A DNA stretch of 56,303 bases, taken from NCBI GenBank assembly GCA_023397655.1, contig JAEWTW010000008.1, positions 1-56,303 of the forward strand. Direction: 5' to 3'. A program made the translations under genes and the position numbers. This document shows, piece after piece, positions 43,531 through 51,769 of the stretch. The notes under the pieces are model-generated. The model made no database searches. It was not told the DNA's origin and was given only the letters and a program-made list of their open reading frames with translations. Origin of the DNA: Bacillota bacterium. GTDB taxonomy: Bacteria > Bacillota > Clostridia > Christensenellales > SZUA-584. The stretch's first letter is position 1, and each line of letters opens with the position of its first letter.

Positions 43531-44592
43531 TTAATCCTCAGGAGTTAATATGATTTTGATGGCTTTGCGCTGTTTAACGAGCGTGAACGCCTCGCGGAAC
43601 TCGGTGATGGGCATTCGGTGGCTGATCATCGACTTCATATCCACCTTACCTGCCTGTATCAGGTTCATCACGTTGCCCCATGACACGCGATCGTAGCCAA
43701 AGTGCCCTTTGATGCTGACGGCTTTGTCCAGCAGCTTATCCAACGAAAAGCCAAGCGGTTTCTCGTCGTACCCGATCTTGACGATCTCTCCCCCGTTGCG
43801 GCAGATATCGATCGCCTGAGAAACAACCGCGGACACGCCTGCGCAGTCCACTGTCAGCGCCACGCCTTCACCATCCGTCAGTTCCAGCACGCGTGCTCGC
43901 ACATCCTCTTTGTCCGCCCGGATGATATCCGTCGCGCCGCAATGCAGCGCCAGCGGAAAACGTTCTTCATCTTCGGACAGTCCGACCGCGATGATCTTGG
44001 CGGCACCTGCCGCACGCATCATCTGTATCGCGAACAGTCCCAGCGGCCCCACGCCGAACACCGCACCCATCTCGCCCGGCATCAGGTGTGATTCCTGCAC
44101 CACCGCGTAATAGCCGTTGCAGGCCGGGTCGAGTATCGCCGCTTCCTCAAAGCTGATGCTGTCGGGTATGCGCATCAGGCTGCCGGGAAAAACCTTGAGC
44201 ACGTCGCCGGGTATGCGAGCATACTTGGTAAAACCGCCGTCCATGCCGTAGCCCAGCCCCAGCCGGGACGGGCAGACCAGAAAATTGGCGACGCTGCACG
44301 CGTGACACACACCGCACACATGGCCGGTGTTGTCGGACACGATGCGATCGCCTTCGCGCCAGGCGGTGACGTTTTTACCCACAGCCGCCACCACGCCCGC
44401 AAACTCGTGCCCGAGCACCACCGGGGGACGAAGCAGGTTTTCGTGTCCCCCTTCGTCAAACCCGATGTCCGAACCGCAGACACCCGCCGCCTTCACTTCC
44501 ATCAACACGTCGTCATCACCGATGGCCGGAATAGGTATATCACGCACTTGTGTTTCGTGCTTTCCGTATCCGTACTTTACCACAGCCTTCAT
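43531..44592 (-). CDS. Zinc-dependent medium-chain alcohol dehydrogenase (polyol dehydrogenase type)
   Basis: The protein has 353 residues. The catalytic zinc site GVCGSDIG and GHEFAGVV is present. The structural-zinc region has only three clear cysteines (CGVCHACSVANFLVC counts four across), and the NAD motif is GVGPLGL. It resembles sorbitol- or galactitol-phosphate-type dehydrogenases. The ATG at 44592 has GGAGG six bases upstream. Within this operon it likely oxidises a polyol or secondary alcohol of the sugar being degraded. Confidence 0.88.
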   Translation of the reverse strand: MKAVVKYGYGKHETQVRDIPIPAIGDDDVLMEVKAAGVCGSDIGFDEGGHENLLRPPVVLGHEFAGVVAAVGKNVTAWREGDRIVSDNTGHVCGVCHACSVANFLVCPSRLGLGYGMDGGFTKYARIPGDVLKVFPGSLMRIPDSISFEEAAILDPACNGYYAVVQESHLMPGEMGAVFGVGPLGLFAIQMMRAAGAAKIIAVGLSEDEERFPLALHCGATDIIRADKEDVRARVLELTDGEGVALTVDCAGVSAVVSQAIDICRNGGEIVKIGYDEKPLGFSLDKLLDKAVSIKGHFGYDRVSWGNVMNLIQAGKVDMKSMISHRMPITEFREAFTLVKQRKAIKIILTPED

Positions 44593-44651
44593 CACGCGCC
44601 TCCTTTTCAAGCAGCGGGGCAACTGCCGGTCAATTGATTATATTCGTGCTG

Positions 44652-45416
44652 TCAGATCAGCATGCCGCCCGTTACGTCCACGATCGCGCCGGTGATGAAC
44701 CGGGCCTTTTCGGACGCCAGGAACGCCACCGTATATGCCACTTCGTGCGCCTTGGAGATACGTCCCACCGGAATGCGGTCCTGATAGTATTTCAGCCACT
44801 CGGGCTGCGAGAGCTTATCCTCGTTGAACGGAGTGCACACCATACCGGGCGCCACGCCGTTGATCGTAATGCCCTTGGGCGTGAATTCACGCGCCATCGC
44901 CTTCACCATCAGCGTCAATGCGCCCTTGGCCGTCGCGTAATGCGCATGGTCGGGCGACGTCACGGCAAAGCCGGACTTGGACGACATGTTGACGATGTGC
45001 CCTTCCACGCTGTGTTTCAGATAGTGCATGCATGCGCGCTTCGAGAACAGGTATGTACCGTTCAGGTTGACGTCGATGACCTTCTTCCACTCCGCATCCG
45101 GCATTTCCACGATGGGCGTGGTGGGCCAGATGCCCGCATTGTTGACCAGCACGTCTGCATGGCCGTATTCCTTCTCCGCCAGCGCGTACACCGCATCAAT
45201 ATCATCCGTGTTGGTGATATCGCAGTACACAGCGCAGCAGTTGGTGCCAAACTGCTCAGAGAGCTTGCGCGCAAACCCCAGCGCTCCCGGTGCGTCCACG
45301 ATATACGTCACAATGACGTTCATGCCTTCGTCGGCCAGCACCTCGCAGATGCCAGATCCAATACCGGTGTTGCCGCCGGTGACAATTGCTGTCTTACCCT
45401 TCAGATTTAAATCCAT
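44652..45416 (-). CDS. SDR-family oxidoreductase
   Basis: The protein has 254 residues and is a classical short-chain dehydrogenase: TGGNTGIG cofactor loop (14-21), NNAG, catalytic Ser in NMSSKSG and YATAKG (Tyr-x-x-x-Lys). The C-terminus TGAIVDVTGGM is typical. AAGGAG stands seven bases before the ATG. A second SDR lies two genes upstream, so two oxidation or reduction steps are likely. Confidence 0.9.
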   Translation of the reverse strand: MDLNLKGKTAIVTGGNTGIGSGICEVLADEGMNVIVTYIVDAPGALGFARKLSEQFGTNCCAVYCDITNTDDIDAVYALAEKEYGHADVLVNNAGIWPTTPIVEMPDAEWKKVIDVNLNGTYLFSKRACMHYLKHSVEGHIVNMSSKSGFAVTSPDHAHYATAKGALTLMVKAMAREFTPKGITINGVAPGMVCTPFNEDKLSQPEWLKYYQDRIPVGRISKAHEVAYTVAFLASEKARFITGAIVDVTGGMLI

Positions 45417-45433
45417 CTGTCCGCTCCTTTGAG

Positions 45434-45709
45434 TTATTTCGTGGGCAGAATGCCTTCCACGTCGTCATGCGGACGCGGTATCACATGCACGCCGTACAGC
45501 TCGCCGACTCTTTTGGCTGCCGCCGCACCCGCATCCACAGATGCTTTCACCGCACCCACGTCGCCGCGCACCATCACTGTTACCAGACCGCTGCCGATCT
45601 TCTCTGTACCAACCAGCGTCACGTTCGCCGCTTTCACCATCGCGTCCGCCGCTTCGATCGCGCCAATGAGACCCTTGGTCTCCACCATTCCCAATGCCTG
45701 CTTTTCCAT
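45434..45709 (-). CDS. BMC-domain microcompartment shell protein (PduA/EutM type)
   Basis: The protein has 91 residues and is a single-domain BMC-H hexamer subunit. ALGMVETKGLIGAIEAADAM and the pore segment KIGSGLVTVMVRGDVGAVK are nearly those of PduA, with the pore-lining GSG motif at about 39-41 and the C-terminal HVIPRPHDDVE. Such hexamers tile the protein shell of microcompartments. It is the only shell gene in this window; no EutN/CcmL vertex or BMC-T gene is visible. It is next to a DeoC-like aldolase that carries a targeting-peptide-like N-terminus. Confidence 0.96.
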   Translation of the reverse strand: MEKQALGMVETKGLIGAIEAADAMVKAANVTLVGTEKIGSGLVTVMVRGDVGAVKASVDAGAAAAKRVGELYGVHVIPRPHDDVEGILPTK

Positions 45710-45728
45710 GCCCTATATCCTCCAATTA

Positions 45729-46571
45729 TTAATATTCGTTCTTGGTGATCTTCACGTTGCCGCTCGGGCACGTCGCTGTGCACGCGCCGCACTTGACGCA
45801 CGGGCTGCCGCCGCCCTCGCCCTTCACGATGAGTATGCCTTTGCTGGTGCCCATGCGTACCGCACCCGCCGCGATCATCTGGTCGCAGACCGCGCGGTCG
45901 TTGATGCCCGTGGAGGCTTTGACAAGCATAGAATCGCCCACCGTGCGCTTCATCAGCCGTACGTCTTCCACCGTCGCGCCACCTGAACCGAAGCCGGTGG
46001 ACGTCTTCACAAAGTCCGCACCCGCCTGTTTGGCCAGTTCACACGCGCGCACCTTTTCCTCGTCATTGAGTGCACTCGTCTCGATGATCACCTTCACCGC
46101 TGCCTTGGGATGCGCCGCATCCACCACAGCCTTGATATCCTCGTACACCAGCTGGTAATCACGGTCCTTCAGCGCTCCGATGTTGATGACCATGTCGCAC
46201 TCTTCGGCGCCGTTCTTCACGGCTTCCATTGTCTCCACACCCTTGATGAACGAGGTGTTGGCCCCCAGAGGGAAACCGATGACACAGCACGTTTTCACGC
46301 CGGTGCCCTTCAGGCGGTCGGCTACGAATTTCACATGGGTCGGGTTCACGCAAACGCTGGCAAACTGATACTGAATGGCCTCGTCGCAGAATTTGGCAAC
46401 GGTTGCCCTCTGTGTCTCGGGCTTGAGTACCGTGTGATCCATGTACTTCCCGTAGCCTGCGTTATAGCCGCTGCCTTGCGGCGCTGCTGCCGGAGCCGCT
46501 ACCGCTGAACCCGCCTGCGCCTTGCTCAACACCTGGCTGGTCACTTCCGCTATGATCTTATCGATATCCAT
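45729..46571 (-). CDS. deoC: DeoC-like aldolase with N-terminal encapsulation peptide and C-terminal [4Fe-4S] motif
   Basis: The protein has 280 residues. Residues 1-18 (MDIDKIIAEVTSQVLSKA) form an amphipathic helix followed by an Ala/Pro linker, the pattern of microcompartment encapsulation peptides. Residues about 40-250 are the DeoC barrel with Schiff-base Lys189 in VKTSTGFG, Asp126 and Lys218. The phosphate-binding segments differ from typical DeoC (TGIND and GTSKG). The C-terminal tail has CVKCGACTATCP (Cys258, 261, 264, 268), a full [4Fe-4S] motif not usual in DeoC. The ATG at 46571 has AAGGAG six bases upstream. Confidence 0.9.
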   Translation of the reverse strand: MDIDKIIAEVTSQVLSKAQAGSAVAAPAAAPQGSGYNAGYGKYMDHTVLKPETQRATVAKFCDEAIQYQFASVCVNPTHVKFVADRLKGTGVKTCCVIGFPLGANTSFIKGVETMEAVKNGAEECDMVINIGALKDRDYQLVYEDIKAVVDAAHPKAAVKVIIETSALNDEEKVRACELAKQAGADFVKTSTGFGSGGATVEDVRLMKRTVGDSMLVKASTGINDRAVCDQMIAAGAVRMGTSKGILIVKGEGGGSPCVKCGACTATCPSGNVKITKNEY

Positions 46572-46591
46572 ATGTTTCTCCTTATTTATTG

Positions 46592-46740
46592 AAGGTCGCT
46601 GAAAAGTCCAAATACAAGGCATTTCGAGCATTGTGCCGGAAGCGTAGAAACCCTACGCTGACAAGCAAGCACATTCCCACCCCAAAAAGCTATGCTTTTC
46701 GGGGACCCCGTAAATAACGCAGTAGTTGGGCTTTGTCAGC
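46592..46740. repeat. Intergenic hairpin region, possible dispersed repeat
   Basis: Between deoC and the upstream SDR lie about 170 bases with two hairpins: GCGTAG/CTACGC (around 46644-46660) and CCCCAAAAAGC/GCTTTTCGGGG (around 46682-46706, one mismatch). Neither has a T-run on the operon strand. The layout looks like an inserted repeat element. Confidence 0.4.
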
Positions 46741-46745
46741 GGGCT

Positions 46746-47534
46746 TTAGTGCATTTCGCGGCCGCCGGTCACATTAAACGCCTGACCCGTGCAGTATTCG
46801 CCCGAAGCGGTGAGGAAGAATACAAACTCCACAAGGTCTTCGATGTCCGTCAGGCGGCCCAACGGCACCTTGGATGTAAACTGCTTCACCACAGCCTCAC
46901 GCTCCATCTTGAGGTTATCTATGTAGCCTGCGCTCACATTGGACCACACACCCGTCGCGTCGGTGATACCGGGGCAGATGGCGTTGATTTTGATGTTGTA
47001 CTTTGCGAACTCGAAGGCCAGCGCCTGCGTCATCACGATCACGGCACCCTTCGCCGCGCTGTAAGGCACCATCAGCGCTGAGCCCGTTTTGCCGGATTTG
47101 GAGGAGAAGTTGATGATCTTGCCGTCGCCCAGTTTCTTCATGCTGGGCAGCGCACCCTGTATACAGTAGCCGGAACCGTACACGTTTACCTTGAACATCT
47201 TCTCGAACACAGCCTCATCCACTTCCTCAAACGGCCTGTTGTCCACCACGCCCGCCACGTTGGCCAGCGCATAGATGTCGCCAAGGTCAGCCACGATCTG
47301 CTCAAATGTCTTCAGCGTCGCGTCCCTGTCCGTAATGTTAAGGATATATCCCTTTACCGCATAACCTTTGTCTACAAGCCCCTTGGCCGACTCCATCACC
47401 AGCGGATCGATGTCGATCATTGCGACCTTTGCGCCCGACTGTGCGTATTTCTCAGCCACACCAAAGCCGATGCTCTTGGCTGCTCCCGTTACCACGCATA
47501 CCTTGCCCTTCAAGCTGTCCGAACTCAAACTCAT
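46746..47534 (-). CDS. SDR-family oxidoreductase
   Basis: The protein has 262 residues. The TGAAKSIG cofactor loop, NVAG, FSSKSGKTGS and YSAAKG catalytic residues and FNVTGGREMH at the end are typical of sugar-alcohol or sugar-acid dehydrogenases. The ATG at 47534 has GGAGG eight bases upstream. It lies between the epimerase and the aldolase genes, so it probably acts early in the pathway. Confidence 0.9.
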   Translation of the reverse strand: MSLSSDSLKGKVCVVTGAAKSIGFGVAEKYAQSGAKVAMIDIDPLVMESAKGLVDKGYAVKGYILNITDRDATLKTFEQIVADLGDIYALANVAGVVDNRPFEEVDEAVFEKMFKVNVYGSGYCIQGALPSMKKLGDGKIINFSSKSGKTGSALMVPYSAAKGAVIVMTQALAFEFAKYNIKINAICPGITDATGVWSNVSAGYIDNLKMEREAVVKQFTSKVPLGRLTDIEDLVEFVFFLTASGEYCTGQAFNVTGGREMH

Positions 47535-47570
47535 TGTGCATTCCTCCATAATTATATAATCGTTGGATTA

Positions 47571-48221
47571 TTAAATACTGCCTTTGATTTGCCCGACCAG
47601 CGCCTTCACATCCGGGCTTTGGAAAAACATCGACCCGGCCACCAGCGTATCCACGCCGATAGCGTGCTTCTGCCGCGCGTTGTCCGGCGTCAGCCCGCCG
47701 TCCACCTGTATCTCGAAACCCAGACCCTTCTCGCGGCGCAGCTGCACCAGTTCCTGAATCTTGGCGTCCATCTCTTCAATATACCCCTGGCCGCCGAACC
47801 CCACGCACACGGCCACCACCAGCACGGCGTCCACCGCGTGCAGATAATGCGCGATGCTGCTGACACGTGTACCCGGGTCCAGCGCGACGCCCACCAGCTT
47901 GCCGCATTCGCGTATATATTTGATCATCTCAAACGGATGCGCCGTTGCTTCGTGATGAAACATGATGAGGTCTCCGCCGGCGTCCGAGAACTTTTTAATG
48001 AAATCCTGCGGGCGCGAGATCATTAGGTGCACATCCTTGCGCAGCCCTGAGATCTTGCAGGCCGCCTCCGCCACGCAGATGCCCATTGTCAGATTGGGTA
48101 CGAAATGTCCGTCGGTGATATCGATATGCAGTACGTCGCATCCGCCCCGTTCCATGCGGGCAATATCCTCTCCCAATTTGAGAAAATCCGCCGACAGTAT
48201 GGATGCCGAAAACTTGAGCAT
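47571..48221 (-). CDS. Ribulose-phosphate 3-epimerase family protein
   Basis: The protein has 216 residues. It has the epimerase barrel with SASILSADF, VLHIDITDGHFVPNLTMG (first catalytic Asp) and EIQVDGGLTPDN (second Asp). The usual VNPGFGGQ loop reads VCVGFGGQ here, so the substrate may not be ribulose 5-phosphate. The ATG at 48221 has GAGG seven bases upstream. It is the first gene of the leftward operon with a promoter at 48257-48285. Confidence 0.85.
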   Translation of the reverse strand: MLKFSASILSADFLKLGEDIARMERGGCDVLHIDITDGHFVPNLTMGICVAEAACKISGLRKDVHLMISRPQDFIKKFSDAGGDLIMFHHEATAHPFEMIKYIRECGKLVGVALDPGTRVSSIAHYLHAVDAVLVVAVCVGFGGQGYIEEMDAKIQELVQLRREKGLGFEIQVDGGLTPDNARQKHAIGVDTLVAGSMFFQSPDVKALVGQIKGSI

Positions 48222-48256
48222 GTTTGTACCTCTACACATTTGTCTTTGATAATGTC

Positions 48257-48285
48257 ATGATAAACCACTTGTAACACATTGTCAA
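48257..48285 (-). promoter_or_regulatory. Promoter of the rpe-SDR-deoC-BMC operon
   Basis: Leftward TTGACA (48285-48280), 17-base spacer, TATCAT (48262-48257). Transcription would start near 48250. The DeoR-like palindrome at 48302 lies 17 bases upstream of the -35 box. Confidence 0.7.
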
Positions 48286-48301
48286 TGTACCTGTATATAA
48301 T

Positions 48302-48315
48302 TGAACATTTGTTCA
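48302..48315. promoter_or_regulatory. DeoR-type operator palindrome
   Basis: TGAACA-TT-TGTTCA is a perfect palindrome in the divergent intergenic region, preceded by AT. It resembles the Bacillus subtilis DeoR site ATTGAACAAAATTTCAAT. A weaker copy TGAACATTTGAAAA lies at 48374-48387, just before the TTGACA (48395-48400) of the divergent regulator gene. Confidence 0.7.
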
Positions 48316-48455
48316 TAGCCTGACATGCTAAAAACTAATTTTTAACTTTTTTCGTGAAATTTTGATCGCTTTATGAACATTTGAAAATTTTCTCTTGACA
48401 TTTATATAGGTGTATGTCACTATTTTTTACAGGGATATTAGGAGGTTTAAAGACC

Positions 48456-49403
48456 ATGGACCAAATAGCATCCGACAAGCGGGATCTGCTGATCACAGTT
48501 GCCAAGATGTACTATATCGATAACCTGTCTCAGCAGGAGATCGCAGAGACGGTACACGTTTCGCGTCCCACCGTATCACGCATGCTCAAAACCTCTGTCA
48601 AGGAGGGTATCGTTCAGATTCGCATCGACGACGTGTCGTCCTACGGTCTGGAACTGGCCCGTCGTTTGAAACAGCGTTTCGGCGTTCACGCCATCGTGGT
48701 GCCGGGCAGCGACAACGCCGAGGAGAGCAAGCAGAACGTCGGGGCGGCCGCCGCGCGCTATCTGGAGGCCAACATACCGGGCGGTTCGCTGCTGGGCATC
48801 GCCTGGGGCACCACTTTGAGCCAGATGGTGAAGAGCATCCGCCCCAATGCCGCGAAGAAGATTGATGTGATACAGCTGATCGGCGGCATGAGCGACCGCA
48901 CCAAGGACACCGACGCCAACTCGATGGCGCTGATGCTGTCCCGCGCGCTCGGCGGAGACAGTTACCTGCTGCAGGCGCCGTTCATGGTGCAGAGCAAGGT
49001 GCTGCGGGACCTGTTGCTGGACGAGCCGCATGTCCGCGAACACTTCCAGAAGATACAGGAGGCTGCTGTGGCTATCGTGGGTCTCGGTTCCACCAATCCC
49101 GAACTTTCCGCCCAGTTCCGCTCCGGCCACATCACCTACGAGGACGCCAAGCGTCTGCGCAGCGAGGGTGCCGTGGGCGACATATGCGGCCGCTATATCG
49201 ACATCAACGGCAATCAATGCCACACGGCTTTGAACGACCGCATGATCGCCGTCACGCTGGAGGACTTAAAGAACATCCCCGTCGTCATCGGCGTCGCCGC
49301 AGGTGAGAAGAAGACGGATATCATCACCGGCACACTGCGCGGCAAATACATCGACGTGCTGATCACCGACGAACGCGCTGCACTGTCGGTGCTGGATATG
49401 TAG
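48456..49403 (+). CDS. SorC/DeoR-type sugar-responsive transcriptional regulator
   Basis: The protein has 315 residues. The N-terminal helix-turn-helix (LSQQEIAETVHVSRPTVSRMLK, about 25-46) precedes the SorC sugar-phosphate-binding domain (GIAWGTTLSQMV, then GVAAGEKKTDIITGTLRG). Bacillus DeoR belongs to the same family and senses deoxyribose 5-phosphate. The ATG at 48456 has AGGAGG ten bases upstream. It is divergent from the rpe-deoC operon and likely controls it through the palindromes between them. Confidence 0.9.
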   Translation: MDQIASDKRDLLITVAKMYYIDNLSQQEIAETVHVSRPTVSRMLKTSVKEGIVQIRIDDVSSYGLELARRLKQRFGVHAIVVPGSDNAEESKQNVGAAAARYLEANIPGGSLLGIAWGTTLSQMVKSIRPNAAKKIDVIQLIGGMSDRTKDTDANSMALMLSRALGGDSYLLQAPFMVQSKVLRDLLLDEPHVREHFQKIQEAAVAIVGLGSTNPELSAQFRSGHITYEDAKRLRSEGAVGDICGRYIDINGNQCHTALNDRMIAVTLEDLKNIPVVIGVAAGEKKTDIITGTLRGKYIDVLITDERAALSVLDM

Positions 49404-49454
49404 ATGCGTTAGTTAATGATTTAAGACCGTGGATGCGCTGCCTCCACACCACCG

Positions 49455-49632
49455 CTAAAGGGATTCATCCCTTTAGAATCCCAACGTGCCCTGCCGCTTT
49501 GCGACAGGGCTATTATAATCGGACAGCCTGATAAACAAAATGTGTTTACGGAAAATGCCGAATGGCATTTTCCTGACGGGTTTCCAAAGGAACAGGTCCC
49601 TTTGGCGGGATTCTTAAGGTAGAACCCTTAAG
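49455..49632. repeat. Intergenic array of five hairpins
   Basis: Five consecutive inverted repeats fill the gap: CTAAAGGGAT/ATCCCTTTAG (49455-49476), GCCCTGCCGC/GCGACAGGGC (49488-49510, one mismatch), GGAAAATGCC/GGCATTTTCC (49550-49573), CCAAAGG/CCTTTGG (49584-49605) and CTTAAGG/CCTTAAG (49613-49632). It lies between two convergent genes and has no ORF. None has a long T-run, so it is probably a structured repeat element or RNA rather than a simple terminator. Confidence 0.65.
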
Positions 49633-49657
49633 CCGGCCTTTAGCCGATCACCCCAGC

Positions 49658-50686
49658 TCACCCTAGCAGCTTCTTTGCCTCGTCGTATAGAGCATATATG
49701 TTATCGGGCGGCATGTTGCCTTGTATGCTGTGATCCGGCCCGCAGATATAGCCGCCGTTATGCCCCAACACGCGGATGCGCTCGCGCACCTCTTTGCGCA
49801 CATCCTCCGGCGTGCCGAACGGCAGCGTCTGCTGGCAGTTGATACCGCCGAAGAAAGTCACATGCCTGCCGAACTCCCGCTTCAGCTTCTCCGGCTCGTT
49901 GCCTTCGAGATGAGCCTGCACCGTCTCCCACACGTCGATACCGATGTCCAGCAAATCCGTCCGCACCGGCTCAAACGTGCCGCAGCTGTGGAACCACACC
50001 TTGAGGCCATAGCTCTTCACCAGCTCGAAAAACTTCTTGTATGACGGCTTCAGGAAACGCCGCCAGCACTTGGGCGACAGCATCATGCCGCGCTGCGTGG
50101 AAAAGTCATCGCCCAGCCAGAAGAAATCCGCTGCGTCCGCTGCTCTGTCCAGCAGCCGCTTCATTGACTCCAGCACAAAATGCTCGATATGCGCCAGCGC
50201 CGCTTCGATCACCTCGGGCGCTTCATACAGCATCACCAGCGCGTCCTCCATGCCGAACATGTCCATCAGCGTATCAAAGGGCGGCAGAAACCCCAGCGTC
50301 AGTATGCGCGCGAACCGGGCGTCAATAGCATGCGCCCGTTCGCTCAGCAGGTCGTAATTGAATATATCCGGCTCTGGCCAGCGGTATTGCTCCACTTCCT
50401 TCACTGTTGTGATGCCCTGAAGCGGGAATCCTCCCCGCGGCGAGCCGTAACCGGCATCGTAATTGTCGGCGGAGCCCCATATCGTTTTGCCCGGTTCGGT
50501 GAAGCGCGCTCCGGAGTAATCCACCTTGCGCAGGTCGCAGCCGAAATAGCTCCGCAGCTCGTCGCCGGTGTTCACACCGAACGCCTTGCGCCACACGACG
50601 ATGTCGTCCACCCGGCCCAAAAACACCGGGTACCTGTCGGGCGTGCTGTGCCCGACCGCAGTCATCACGCGCTCCCGTTCCGTCAT
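49658..50686 (-). CDS. Uroporphyrinogen decarboxylase/MtaA-like family protein
   Basis: The protein has 342 residues. It is a UroD-fold protein of the MtaA/CmuA type, not the haem enzyme: HSCG near residue 232 and a later Cys in GGINCQQTLP match the zinc ligands of corrinoid-dependent methyltransferases. No corrinoid protein gene is visible. Such proteins often occur in Clostridia sugar clusters with unknown roles. AAGGAG stands six bases before the ATG. Confidence 0.8.
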   Translation of the reverse strand: MTERERVMTAVGHSTPDRYPVFLGRVDDIVVWRKAFGVNTGDELRSYFGCDLRKVDYSGARFTEPGKTIWGSADNYDAGYGSPRGGFPLQGITTVKEVEQYRWPEPDIFNYDLLSERAHAIDARFARILTLGFLPPFDTLMDMFGMEDALVMLYEAPEVIEAALAHIEHFVLESMKRLLDRAADAADFFWLGDDFSTQRGMMLSPKCWRRFLKPSYKKFFELVKSYGLKVWFHSCGTFEPVRTDLLDIGIDVWETVQAHLEGNEPEKLKREFGRHVTFFGGINCQQTLPFGTPEDVRKEVRERIRVLGHNGGYICGPDHSIQGNMPPDNIYALYDEAKKLLG

Positions 50687-50710
50687 ATCGCTCTCCTTTC
50701 TACACCGCGG

Positions 50711-51769
50711 CTAAGCGCGGCCGATTAAAAAGCCGTTCCTTGAGGCCACCTCTTTGTTGACAGCATGAGGCGGCATGCCGCCCGCCAGCAGAACCTTAAG
50801 ATCGCCAGCCAGTTTACCGGGCGAGCCATAAAACGCATCCCGCGAACCGCCCGCCATATGCGGCGTCACCGTGATGTTTTCCAACCGGACCAGCGGATAA
50901 TCCCTGCCCGGCGGCTCCACATTGAACACGTCAATCGCCGCGCCCGCAATGCGCTTGTCACGCAGCGCCTCATACAGCGCGGTCTCGTCGATGATGGCCG
51001 GTCTCGCGGTGTTGATCAGGTACGCAGTGGGCTTCATCAGCGAAATCATCTCCGCATTCACCAGGTTCTCCGTTTCCTTAGAGCTGCGCACATGCACCGA
51101 TACGAAGTCAGACTCGTGCATCAAGCGAGTCAGATCGCATGCCACCACGCCCTCCGGCAGCACTTTGACAAACGGGTCGTAGACGAGTATGCGCACGTCA
51201 AAGCCACCTAGACGCCGCGCCACGCCGCGCCCGATTTCACCAAAACCGATAAGCCCCACCGTTTTGCCGTACAAGTCGGGGATGTAAAACGAGTTGGGAT
51301 ACTGCCGCACCCACTCGCCATTCTTCATCAGCAGATGCCCCCGCGCGATATTGCGCGCCTCGGCGAGCATCATACCGATGGTAAAATCGGCTACCGAGTT
51401 GGCGTTGCGCCCCGGCGTGTTGACGACCAGCACGCCCTTCTCTGTCGCGTGGGCCACGTTGATATTCTCGCAGCCCGCGCGCAGCACACCGATACACTTC
51501 AGTTTTGGGCACGCGTCGATAAAACGCTTTGTCACCGGAATGAACTGCGTCACGAAAATGTCGCAGTCCTTCGCGGCGTCGAACACGTAGTCGGGCGGCT
51601 GCAGCGCCTCGCAGCCCTCGCACTCCACGATGCTGTTCAGCCTTTGCAACTCCGCCTCATCCGGCAGCGCCCAATCCAAAACAGACACGTCGGCGTCCAG
51701 CGCGGACAGCCCCTGCTCAATGATGGCTGCGGGTATAAAATGATCACCGACACCCAATATTTTCACCAT
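50711..51769 (-). CDS. D-isomer-specific 2-hydroxyacid dehydrogenase
   Basis: The protein has 352 residues. The NAD-binding loop VGLIGFGEIGRGVARRL, the NTARPAIIDE catalytic Arg region, VEPP (Glu) and the His in TPHMAGGS are intact. It reduces or oxidises a 2-oxo/2-hydroxy acid. The ATG at 51769 has AGGAG seven bases upstream. It lies between a SorC regulator and the UroD-like gene, so it likely acts on a sugar-acid intermediate. Confidence 0.9.
   Translation of the reverse strand: MVKILGVGDHFIPAAIIEQGLSALDADVSVLDWALPDEAELQRLNSIVECEGCEALQPPDYVFDAAKDCDIFVTQFIPVTKRFIDACPKLKCIGVLRAGCENINVAHATEKGVLVVNTPGRNANSVADFTIGMMLAEARNIARGHLLMKNGEWVRQYPNSFYIPDLYGKTVGLIGFGEIGRGVARRLGGFDVRILVYDPFVKVLPEGVVACDLTRLMHESDFVSVHVRSSKETENLVNAEMISLMKPTAYLINTARPAIIDETALYEALRDKRIAGAAIDVFNVEPPGRDYPLVRLENITVTPHMAGGSRDAFYGSPGKLAGDLKVLLAGGMPPHAVNKEVASRNGFLIGRA

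Noticed and set aside
49658..50686. Haem-pathway uroporphyrinogen decarboxylase (hemE)
   Set aside because: The HxC...C zinc motif and sugar-gene context fit the MtaA-like branch, not HemE.
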